DNA from: JAGIBJ01 sp047604965
GTDB lineage: Bacteria > Actinomycetota > Thermoleophilia > Solirubrobacterales > Solirubrobacteraceae
Direction of reading: 5' to 3'
DNA: 9,209 bases
NCBI GenBank assembly: GCA_047604965.1
Contig: JASGGQ010000106.1
Span: 1 to 9,209 of the forward strand
Every line of letters begins with the position of its first letter. Position 1 is the first letter of the stretch. A program made the translations under genes and the position numbers. Below, one piece after another: positions 1-5,622 of this stretch. The notes below the pieces were generated by a model that was given only the letters and a program-made list of their open reading frames with translations, was not told where the DNA came from and did not search any database.

Positions 1-217
1 TCGCCGTCAGCAACCCGGACGCCATCTTCAGCAGCGTCGATTTGCCGCAGCCCGACGGGCCGACGACCGACACAAACTCGCCCGGCCCGATCGAGAAGGA
101 CACGTCATCGACGGCGTGCGTGCCATCAGGGAAGTACATCGACACGCGGTCGAAGGTCATGCCCTGCCCGGCGGTTTTGACCCGCGCGCGCTGGGTCGTC
201 GGTGGTGCTGTGGTCAT
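1..217 (-). CDS. ABC transporter ATP-binding protein, nitrate/taurine/pyrimidine importer type (N-terminal part)
   Basis: This is the N-terminal 72 residues of an ABC importer ATPase; the rest lies beyond the left edge. It would hydrolyse ATP at the inner face of the membrane to power a permease and a substrate-binding protein, neither of which is in the window. A clear Walker A motif, GPSGCGKST, sits at residues 53-61, after a typical first strand ('MTFDRVSMYFPDGT') and 'GPGEFVSVVGPSG'. This pattern is usual in the SsuB/TauB/NrtD/ThiZ-like group. The ATG at 217-215 overlaps the TGA of the amidohydrolase (216-214) as ATGA, so translation is probably coupled; no separate ribosome binding site is visible. 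Residues 1-18 form a polar extension before the domain. Family assignment is firm; the transported compound is unknown and is inferred only from the neighbouring hydrolases. Confidence 0.9.
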   Translation of the reverse strand, partial: MTTAPPTTQRARVKTAGQGMTFDRVSMYFPDGTHAVDDVSFSIGPGEFVSVVGPSGCGKSTLLKMASGLLTA

Positions 218-1524
218 GCGGAGGGGACCAAGGTCGGGGACGCCGTGGCAGGAACGGCGGCCGGGGTTGTGAGAGACGGGGAGACGGAGGAGGCAAAGCG
301 CGTGCTGACGGTGGTGCGGGCGATCAGCGCACCACGGTGCACGACGACGCGATCTTCGGAGGCTCGGGCGATCACGTCGGCCAGCGAGGTGCCACGCACC
401 GCCAGCAGCTCGGCCGGCGCGCCGACCGCCACCGGCGCGGGCGGCAATCCCATCGCGCGGCGCCCCTCCCGCGTCACGGCCTCCCACGCCTGCTCCGGCG
501 TCAGATGGGCCGCCATCACGAGCAGCGCGGCAGTCTCCAGCGCGTCGGAGCGGCCGACGGCGTTGAACGGGTCGCGCACATTGTCGGCACCGGCGGCGAC
601 GCACGCACCGGCGGCACGCAGCGCCGCGATCGCGGTCAGGCCACGCGGCGGATCGGTGTCGATGCCGCGCGATTGGAGGTACAGGTTCGTCTGCGGCAGC
701 GTGACGATGTGAACCGGCGCGTCACGCACCTGCGCGGCCACCTCGTCTTGCAGCGTGCGCCGGTGGATGCCGAGCGCGACGCAGTGACCGGCGGTCGCGC
801 AGGGGATCCGCTCTCCGGCCTGCGCGACGGCGGCGGCGTAATCGCCGAGCGTCAACGCGGCATCGCGATCCTGATGTTCATCGACGTGCAGATCGATCGG
901 CGCGCCAAGCTCGGCGGCCAAGGCGACCAGCTGCTGCGTGGCGAGCAGTGGGTCGGGATCGATGTGCGGTGCGCCGCCAACGACGTCCGCACCGAGCCGC
1001 ATCGCGGCGCGCACCAGCTCGCGCATCGCCGCGCCGTCGTCACCGGTCGTCGGCGGGGAGATCAACGCGACCAGCTGAAGCTCCGCGAGCCCCTCGCGGC
1101 GGAGTTCGTCGCGCAGTTCGATCAGCGCCTCCAGCGCGCGCAGCTCGATGCCGTCGCCCACGTCGACGTGGCTACGGATCGCGGTCGTGCCGTGCGCAAC
1201 GAGTTCGAGCACGGCCGCTCGCGCCCGCGCTTTGAGATCGTCGTGCGTGAGCGTCGGGCGGTACGCGCGCCACGCCGCGACGGCACCCGGCAGATCGCCG
1301 GCGGGGTTCGGCGCGGCACCTGCACTGAGTGCCTTATCGAGATGCGCGTGCGGCTCGACCGGCGCTTCGAGCACGACCATGCCGGCGCAGTCGATCACCT
1401 GCTCTCCGGGGATCGGCGGCAAGCTGCGGCGCACCGACACGATCGTCCCGGTGCGCGGATCGCTGCGCACCTCAAGCGGCTCGCCGTCGCCACCGACGCC
1501 GCCTCGCAACAGCAGCGTCGTCAT
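214..1524 (-). CDS. Cytosine deaminase (CodA)-type amidohydrolase, substrate uncertain
   Basis: A 436-residue cytoplasmic metal-dependent deaminase/hydrolase of the CodA branch of the amidohydrolase superfamily. All expected active-site positions are present with almost E. coli CodA numbering: metal ligands H59 and H61 ('EPHAHLDKA'), H213 with catalytic E216 ('HVDEHQDRD'), H247 ('AGHCVALG') and D314 ('AGADNVRDPF'). The residue aligned with CodA Gln156, which contacts cytosine, is Ser156 ('VALISPPT'), so the substrate is probably another cyclic amidine or amide. The ATG at 1524 is preceded by GAGGAGG (1536-1530) at good spacing; upstream in-frame sequence lacks family character. The last ~33 residues are a Ser/Thr/Pro/Ala-rich tail not expected in the family. 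The gene is first in a leftward unit with the ABC ATPase, suggesting hydrolysis of the imported compound. The fold is secure; the reaction is not. Confidence 0.9.
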   Translation of the reverse strand: MTTLLLRGGVGGDGEPLEVRSDPRTGTIVSVRRSLPPIPGEQVIDCAGMVVLEAPVEPHAHLDKALSAGAAPNPAGDLPGAVAAWRAYRPTLTHDDLKARARAAVLELVAHGTTAIRSHVDVGDGIELRALEALIELRDELRREGLAELQLVALISPPTTGDDGAAMRELVRAAMRLGADVVGGAPHIDPDPLLATQQLVALAAELGAPIDLHVDEHQDRDAALTLGDYAAAVAQAGERIPCATAGHCVALGIHRRTLQDEVAAQVRDAPVHIVTLPQTNLYLQSRGIDTDPPRGLTAIAALRAAGACVAAGADNVRDPFNAVGRSDALETAALLVMAAHLTPEQAWEAVTREGRRAMGLPPAPVAVGAPAELLAVRGTSLADVIARASEDRVVVHRGALIARTTVSTRFASSVSPSLTTPAAVPATASPTLVPSA

Positions 1525-1529
1525 GTGCG

Positions 1530-1536
1530 CCTCCTC
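1530..1536 (-). promoter_or_regulatory. Ribosome binding site of the CodA-like gene
   Basis: Read on the minus strand this is GAGGAGG, ending five bases before the ATG at 1524. It is the strongest Shine-Dalgarno match in the left half of the window and fixes the start of the CodA-like gene. Confidence 0.8.
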
Positions 1537-1554
1537 GCCCCAGTCGCCCCAGTC
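1537..1554. repeat. Two tandem copies of a 9-bp unit upstream of the CodA-like gene
   Basis: GCCCCAGTC occurs twice head to tail (1537-1545 and 1546-1554), directly upstream of the ribosome binding site of the leftward gene. It lies in the untranslated leader and may be slippage or a small leader structure; no function can be assigned. Confidence 0.6.
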
Positions 1555-1593
1555 GCTGCGGCGCGGGGGACCGCGTGAGCCGGCAGGTTCGGC

Positions 1594-1609
1594 ATGCGGC
1601 GGGCCGCAT
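1594..1609 (-). promoter_or_regulatory. Short GC-rich hairpin in the leader of the CodA-like gene
   Basis: ATGCGGC (1594-1600) and GCCGCAT (1603-1609) are perfect inverted arms; with a 4-nt loop this folds as a 6-bp stem. It lies about 70 nt upstream of the leftward start codon, inside the predicted leader. There is no T-run after it on the minus strand, so it does not look like an attenuator terminator. Confidence 0.35.
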
Positions 1610-1665
1610 CGGCGGCGAGATTGGCGGAGGGCAAGATGGCGGACATGACGCTCGTTCGAGGCCGA

Positions 1666-1694
1666 ACCGTACGCGCCGACCGGGGCCTTGTCAG
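1666..1694 (-). promoter_or_regulatory. Candidate sigma70-type promoter for the leftward CodA-like/ABC unit
   Basis: On the minus strand CTGACA (1694-1689) and TACGGT (1671-1666) are separated by exactly 17 bases, a reasonable match to -35 TTGACA and -10 TANNNT. The predicted start of transcription is near 1659, leaving a leader of about 135 nt. One half of the ATCTTGGAC inverted repeat lies directly upstream of the -35 box, where an activator could sit. In GC-rich DNA such matches can arise by chance. Confidence 0.4.
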
Positions 1695-1696
1695 AA

Positions 1697-1750
1697 ATCT
1701 TGGACGCCGGGCCAACGGGCCACGCAAACGATTGTCCTCCGGTCCAAGAT
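1697..1750. promoter_or_regulatory. 9-bp inverted repeat between the divergent operons (candidate operator)
   Basis: ATCTTGGAC at 1697-1705 and its exact reverse complement GTCCAAGAT at 1742-1750 lie 45 bp apart centre to centre, about four helical turns. Each half-site sits upstream of one of the two divergent candidate promoters, as expected if one regulator controlled both operons. No regulator gene is present in the window. Confidence 0.4.
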
Positions 1751-1760
1751 CCCTTCAACT

Positions 1761-1782
1761 CCCCCGAAACTCGGGGGTTTCG
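1761..1782. promoter_or_regulatory. Compact GC-rich dyad with two mutually exclusive pairings
   Basis: CCCCCGA (1761-1767) pairs with TCGGGGG (1771-1777) around AAC. Alternatively CGAAAC (1765-1770) pairs with GTTTCG (1777-1782) around TCGGGG. Both pairings are perfect but share bases. The element lies just upstream of the extended -10 candidate at 1784-1792, occupying where a -35 box would be, so an operator is more likely than a terminator. A weak terminator is the alternative, since TTT follows the first stem. Confidence 0.4.
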
Positions 1783-1783
1783 C

Positions 1784-1792
1784 TGGTAGCTT
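1784..1792 (+). promoter_or_regulatory. Candidate extended -10 promoter for the rightward operon
   Basis: TGGTAGCTT has the form TGnTANNNT of an extended -10 element; no convincing -35 is found at 16-18 bp, where the GC-rich dyad lies. Transcription would begin near 1799, leaving a leader of under 50 nt before the ATG at 1847. Confidence 0.3.
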
Positions 1793-1799
1793 CGCGAAC

Positions 1800-1850
1800 G
1801 TGCATGGCTCCTCAAGCTCCCGATCCGCAGCCGCCCCGACCAGCCGATGA
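1800..1850 (+). CDS. Possible 16-residue upstream ORF coupled to the creatininase-family gene
   Basis: A GTG at 1800 opens a frame of 16 codons, MHGSSSSRSAAAPTSR, ending at TGA 1848-1850, which overlaps the ATG of the next gene as ATGA. It begins at the predicted transcription start, so it could be read from an almost leaderless message, and the creatininase-family gene has no ribosome binding site of its own. Against it: the peptide is unrelated to anything I recognise, and a second, out-of-frame ATG at 1804 (a proline-rich 20-mer ending at 1866) is equally possible. It may be just leader sequence. Confidence 0.2.
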   Translation: MHGSSSSRSAAAPTSR

Positions 1851-2620
1851 CCCGCCGGCTGCATGAGCTGCGAGCGCCACAGGTCGCGGGCGCCCTCGGC
1901 CCCAATTCAGTGCTGGTGCAGCCGGTTGGCGCGATCGAGCAGCACGGCCCGCATCTGCCGCTGAGCACCGATCTCGTGATCGCGGACGCGGTCGCCGAGC
2001 GCGTTGTGCAGGAGCGCGGCGACGAACTCGACCTGTGGTTGCTGCCGCCGCTGGCGTACTCCAAAAGCGACGAGCATCATTGGGCGCCCGGCACCGTGTG
2101 GCTCAGCGCTGCGACCTTCTTCGCGGTGCTCGACGATCTCGGCCGCTCGCTCGCGCAGCTGCCGACGAAGCGCTTGGCGTTCCTCAACGGCCACGGCGGC
2201 AACAGCGCGATCCTCGCCGTCGCCAACCGCGAATTGCGACGCAAGCATGGATTGATGACCTTCCTGCTGCATCCGGTGCAGCCACGAGACTCGGGCGGCG
2301 CGAGCGATCAGGCCGAGTGCGGGATGGGCGTCCACGGTGGCCGCGACGAAACCGCCGCGATGCTCTACCTGCGCCCCGACCTCGTTGACATGTCGGTCGC
2401 CGAGCGCTCGATTCCCGACGAGATGGCGGCCCGCAAGCATGTGAAGTTCGGCGGTTCGGTGCCGTTCGGCTGGTGCAGCGACGACATCGCCGCCGGCGGC
2501 GCGATCGGCGACCCGACGCTCGCCGATGCGGCGCACGGCCAAGCGCATGTCGAACGCGCCGTGCGGCTCGTCGGCGAGCAGCTCGCGGAGATCGCGACCT
2601 TCGAGTTTCCGCAGCGGTGA
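1847..2620 (+). CDS. Creatininase-family metal-dependent amidohydrolase
   Basis: A 257-residue cytoplasmic protein of the creatininase family, whose members open cyclic amides or remove formyl or peptide groups using two metal ions. The motif 'PVGAIEQHGPHLPLSTD' gives ligands E31, H33 and D42 with the same spacing as creatininase E34/H36/D45. 'NGHGGN' (114-119) supplies H116, and 'HGGRDET' (163-169) supplies E168. True creatininase has NGHYEN, with its Glu as a metal ligand. The NGHGGN form is that of other members such as MftE and archaeal formamidopyrimidine deformylase, so creatinine is not the likely substrate. The ATG at 1847 is the first in frame after a stop at 1787, and the family N-terminus follows at once. 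It is the first major gene of a three-gene unit; its TGA overlaps the next GTG. Confidence 0.9.
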   Translation: MTRRLHELRAPQVAGALGPNSVLVQPVGAIEQHGPHLPLSTDLVIADAVAERVVQERGDELDLWLLPPLAYSKSDEHHWAPGTVWLSAATFFAVLDDLGRSLAQLPTKRLAFLNGHGGNSAILAVANRELRRKHGLMTFLLHPVQPRDSGGASDQAECGMGVHGGRDETAAMLYLRPDLVDMSVAERSIPDEMAARKHVKFGGSVPFGWCSDDIAAGGAIGDPTLADAAHGQAHVERAVRLVGEQLAEIATFEFPQR

Positions 2621-3963
2621 GCGTCGGCACCCTGCCGCTGGTGGTGCGCGGCGCACGCGCGATCTGGACTGCGAGCCGCACGCTCACCGGCACCGACCTC
2701 TGGTGCTCCGGCGGGCAGGTCGTGGCGCTCGTGCCGGCCGGCGGCCCACCGCCACCAGAGGCCGGCACGGCTGTCCCGCGGGTGATCGACGCAGGCGGAT
2801 GCGTCGTCGTTCCGGGGCTCGTCAACGCCCACCACCACCTGCTGCAATCGGCCTTTCGCACGCTGCCCGGCACGCGGCACGTGCCGATGCGCGAGTGGCT
2901 GGCAGTGATGAACGGGGCGTACGCGCGCGTCGGCGTCGATGGCGAACTGACCGAAGCTGCGGCGCGCGTCGGGCTGTCCGAGGCGTTGCTCTGTGGCGTG
3001 ACGACGGTCGCCGACCACCATCTCACCTGGCCGGACGCTCCGATCAGCAGCGATCTCGACCTCGTCCACGGCACCGCGTCGGCGGCGCGTTCGCTCGGCG
3101 CGCGGCTCGTGTTCGTCCGTGGGACTGCGGGGGACGACGCGGGCCGTGCCGCCGCCAGCGTCGACGCGCTTGCCAGCGAGTTTGGTTCCCGGTCAGCGGA
3201 TGGACGGTGGGAACTCGGCGTCGGTCCGGCCGGCGTCCACAGCGATGGCGCCGACACCTTCGCGGCGCTGCGGGAGGTCGCGCTCACGCACCGCTTGGTG
3301 CGCCGCACGCAAGCCGGCGAGCAGGTCGATGTGGAGGTCGCCGCCGCACGCTATGGCTGCCGGCCGCTGGAGCTGTTGGAGCAGTGGGGCTGGCTGGAGC
3401 CGGGGGTGACCGTCGCGCACTGCTGCGAGATCGCCGGCCCGGAGATCGAGCAGCTCGCCGCCAGCGGCGTCGCCGTGACGCACGCGCCGGGCTGCGACCT
3501 GCCAATGGGCTGGGGCCTGTCGCCGGTCGGCGCTTTGCTCGCAGCCGGCGTGACGGTGGGGCTCGGCACGAGCGGCGGCGGCTCCAACGATGGTGGGCAC
3601 CTGCTGGCCGACGCGCGCCTGGCGATGCAGGTCGCGCCGCTGGCCGGCTGCGCGATCACCGCCGAACAAGCACTGACGCTCGCGACGCGCGGCGCGGCGG
3701 TCGGGCTCGGCCGCGACGAACTTGGCCACCTGGAGCCGGGGGCGGCGGCCGATCTGGCGATCTACGACCTTGGCGGCGTTGCCGATGCCGGCGTTCACGA
3801 TCCCGTCGGTGGCCTGCTGTGGGCCAGTCCGGGGCGCCGGCCACGCGATGTCGTCGTCGGCGGACAGCCGGTCGTGGCGGGCGGCGCGCTGGTCGGCGCG
3901 CAGGACGAGCAAATGATCGCCGCCGAGCTTGCGGCACTGCTGACCCGGCGAGGTGCGGCGTGA
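2617..3963 (+). CDS. 8-oxoguanine deaminase/AtzB-like amidohydrolase with degenerate metal site
   Basis: A 448-residue protein of the amidohydrolase superfamily, closest in pattern to 8-oxoguanine deaminase and hydroxyatrazine hydrolase ('VVPGLVNAHHHLLQSAFRTL' at 65-84, 'GVTTVADHHL', 'ITAEQALTLATRGAAVGLGR'). H72/H74 of the HxH pair and H268 ('VAHCCEI') are kept. The strand-5 'HTHLAE' stretch reads 'LVRRTQA' (about 227-233), losing a metal His and the catalytic Glu. The strand-8 'DGSxSND' reads 'TSGGGSND' (318-325), so Ser319 replaces the metal and catalytic Asp. The frame is intact with good family sequence on both sides, so this is substitution, not a frameshift. The GTG at 2617 overlaps the previous TGA as GTGA. 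It may be a pseudoenzyme, a partner subunit or an enzyme with altered chemistry. Confidence 0.85.
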   Translation: MSVGTLPLVVRGARAIWTASRTLTGTDLWCSGGQVVALVPAGGPPPPEAGTAVPRVIDAGGCVVVPGLVNAHHHLLQSAFRTLPGTRHVPMREWLAVMNGAYARVGVDGELTEAAARVGLSEALLCGVTTVADHHLTWPDAPISSDLDLVHGTASAARSLGARLVFVRGTAGDDAGRAAASVDALASEFGSRSADGRWELGVGPAGVHSDGADTFAALREVALTHRLVRRTQAGEQVDVEVAAARYGCRPLELLEQWGWLEPGVTVAHCCEIAGPEIEQLAASGVAVTHAPGCDLPMGWGLSPVGALLAAGVTVGLGTSGGGSNDGGHLLADARLAMQVAPLAGCAITAEQALTLATRGAAVGLGRDELGHLEPGAAADLAIYDLGGVADAGVHDPVGGLLWASPGRRPRDVVVGGQPVVAGGALVGAQDEQMIAAELAALLTRRGAA

Positions 3964-5579
3964 CCGGCTCCGCTGAATCGACCGGACCGCAGCAGGCTCC
4001 GGCCGGTGACGTCGCAGTCGGCCCGTTCGATGCGATCGTCGTCGGCGGCGGCCACAACGGCCTGACGGCCGCGACCTACCTGGCGCGCAGCGGGCTGGCG
4101 GTGCTCGTCGTCGAGGGCCGGGCGACCGTCGGTGGCTGCGCCTCAACGGAGGAGGTGCTCGGCGGCGCGCGGGTGAATATCTGCAACTGCGATCACTCGC
4201 TGGTGCGCGCCAGCGGCATTGTCGAGGAGCTTGATCTCGCCGGCCACGGACTTGAGTATCTGGAGCTCGACCCGGCGCAGGTGATGGTGCCGTGGGAGCA
4301 CAGCCCGTCGTGGGTGCTCTGCCGCGACGTTGAGCGCACGCTGCAATCGCTGGCGCTGAGCTATCCGCGGGAGCTTGGCAGCTACCGCCGGCATGTGCAG
4401 GAGCTGACGCCGGTCGCCGAGCTGGCGCTCGCGATGATGTCCGGGGCACCACAGGTCGGAGCTGTTGCGCGGCGGCTCGTGCGGCTACGCGCCCGTGGAC
4501 TCAAGGGGCTGCTGCGGATCAGCCGGATGAGCTGCACGGCGGTGCTGCGCGAGTACTTCCGCGATGAGGCGCTGCTCGCACCGCCGGCCACCACCGGCCC
4601 AGCGGTGTGGGGGCTGCACCCTGATCTGCCTGGGACCGGGCTCGCCGCGCTTGGCTACGTGCTGCGCCACACGACGCCGGTCGGCCGACCGGTGGGCGGA
4701 TCGGGACGGCTGACCGATGCGCTAGCCAGCGCGCTGCACGCTGCCGGTGGGGAGGTGCTGACCGGCATGTCGGTCACCGCGATCCGTACCGCCGCGGGCC
4801 GCGCCGTCGGCGTGACACTCGCCGACGGGCGCCAGATCGACGCGCCGATCGTCGTCGCAGCCGGCAACCCACAGGAGATGCTGGCGCGCCTGCTGCAAGC
4901 TCCGGCTGGCGGTGGGGGCGCACGGCTCGCCGAGCGCTGGCGTTCCAAGCCGGCGGCGATGGGCTACGAAAGTAAACTCGATGCGGTCGTCAGCGAGCTA
5001 CCACGCCCGCGCGGACTCACCGACCGCCACCTCGCCGCGCTGGGGCTCGCGCATCCGCTCGGGTCAACGTTCGTCGTCAGCCCGTCGCTCGGTCAAATCG
5101 CCGGTGCCGCTGATGCGGCGAAGGTCGGGCGGATCGCGCAGCGTCCGCCGATGCTCGTCAACGCGCCGTCGGCGATCGACCGGTCGCTGCGGCCGCCCGA
5201 CGGTGGCGAGGTATTCAGCTTGGAGGTGCTCTTTACCCCGTATGAGCTGGCCGGCGGCTGGGAGGGCTCGGCCGAGCCGCAGCGCTGGCTTGCAGCCTTC
5301 TCCGAGCTGGTGCAGCACGGCTTCCTGGATGGCGTGCAGCGCTGGCGGCTCGTCGGCCCGCGCGACTATGAGCGCGATTTCGCGATGCCACTCGGGCACG
5401 CGCCGTCTTTCTCTGGCGGTCCGCTCGCGGCGCTCGTCGGCCGTGAACGGGAGCTGACGCGCTACCGCACGGCGATCCGCGGGCTGTATCTCAGCGGTGC
5501 CGGCACCTTCCCGGGGGCCGGAGTATCCGGATTGCCGGGCCGCAACGCCGCGCAGGTGGTGTTGCGCGACCATCGCTGA
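3960..5579 (+). CDS. FAD-dependent oxidoreductase of the phytoene dehydrogenase/CrtO/PYROXD2 type
   Basis: A 539-residue flavoprotein. The N-terminal dinucleotide-binding motif is at residues 25-60 ('IVVGGGHNGLTAATYLARSG', the ribose-binding acidic residue E52, then 'GRATVGGCAS'), preceded by ~20 extra polar residues. The C-terminal FAD motif is at about 506-532 ('GLYLSGAGTFPGAGVSGLPG'). A central 'VGGSGRLTDALASALHAAGG' segment is also typical of carotenoid desaturase/ketolase relatives. No signal peptide or membrane helix is evident. Its GTG overlaps the upstream TGA as GTGA, making it the third member of the rightward unit. It probably oxidises or desaturates the same nitrogen compound handled by the hydrolases, since there is no carotenoid gene nearby. 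The substrate is unknown. The fold and length are clear. Confidence 0.88.
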   Translation: MTGSAESTGPQQAPAGDVAVGPFDAIVVGGGHNGLTAATYLARSGLAVLVVEGRATVGGCASTEEVLGGARVNICNCDHSLVRASGIVEELDLAGHGLEYLELDPAQVMVPWEHSPSWVLCRDVERTLQSLALSYPRELGSYRRHVQELTPVAELALAMMSGAPQVGAVARRLVRLRARGLKGLLRISRMSCTAVLREYFRDEALLAPPATTGPAVWGLHPDLPGTGLAALGYVLRHTTPVGRPVGGSGRLTDALASALHAAGGEVLTGMSVTAIRTAAGRAVGVTLADGRQIDAPIVVAAGNPQEMLARLLQAPAGGGGARLAERWRSKPAAMGYESKLDAVVSELPRPRGLTDRHLAALGLAHPLGSTFVVSPSLGQIAGAADAAKVGRIAQRPPMLVNAPSAIDRSLRPPDGGEVFSLEVLFTPYELAGGWEGSAEPQRWLAAFSELVQHGFLDGVQRWRLVGPRDYERDFAMPLGHAPSFSGGPLAALVGRERELTRYRTAIRGLYLSGAGTFPGAGVSGLPGRNAAQVVLRDHR

Positions 5580-5580
5580 C

Positions 5581-5610
5581 GGCCGCACCAGCTGGCCGCA
5601 CCAGCTGGCC
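5581..5610. repeat. Tandem 13-bp repeat after the FAD oxidoreductase
   Basis: GGCCGCACCAGCT occurs twice in tandem (5581-5593, 5594-5606) followed by GGCC, beginning directly after the stop codon. Each copy creates a CCAGCTGG palindrome. It probably arose by slippage; no coding frame is implied. Confidence 0.75.
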
Positions 5611-5622
5611 ACCACCACCCAA

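Noticed and set aside
202..1578. Long open frame on the plus strand opposite the CodA-like gene
   Set aside because: Arg/His-rich translation with no family resemblance; it mirrors the GC-rich codon pattern of the real minus-strand gene.
1525..1660. TPP or guanidine riboswitch in the leader of the CodA-like/ABC unit
   Set aside because: Considered because of the transporter type, but no CTGAGA-like or ykkC-like conserved core is visible on the minus strand.
1525..2064. Upstream extension of the CodA-like protein to 2064
   Set aside because: The extension is Ser/Arg-rich noise, overlaps the creatininase-family gene on the other strand, and a strong GAGGAGG site supports the ATG at 1524.
2473..2616. 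Earlier start for the degenerate amidohydrolase
   Set aside because: The extra residues are Arg-rich and lie within the creatininase-family gene; GTG 2617 gives the GTGA overlap and the normal family N-terminus.
3240..3340. Frameshift as the cause of the missing HxHLAE motif
   Set aside because: Other frames give no HTHLAE-like sequence, and family-like sequence ('AARYGCRPLELLEQWGWL') continues in the same frame directly after.
2526..3959. 1017-residue frame that would fuse an extra 478 residues to the FAD oxidoreductase
   Set aside because: This is the shadow frame of the amidohydrolase, Arg-rich without motifs; the flavoprotein begins at GTG 3960.
3193..4452. 419-residue minus-strand frame
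   Set aside because: Arg/Ala-rich, spans the junction of two well-supported plus-strand genes, and has no recognisable domain.
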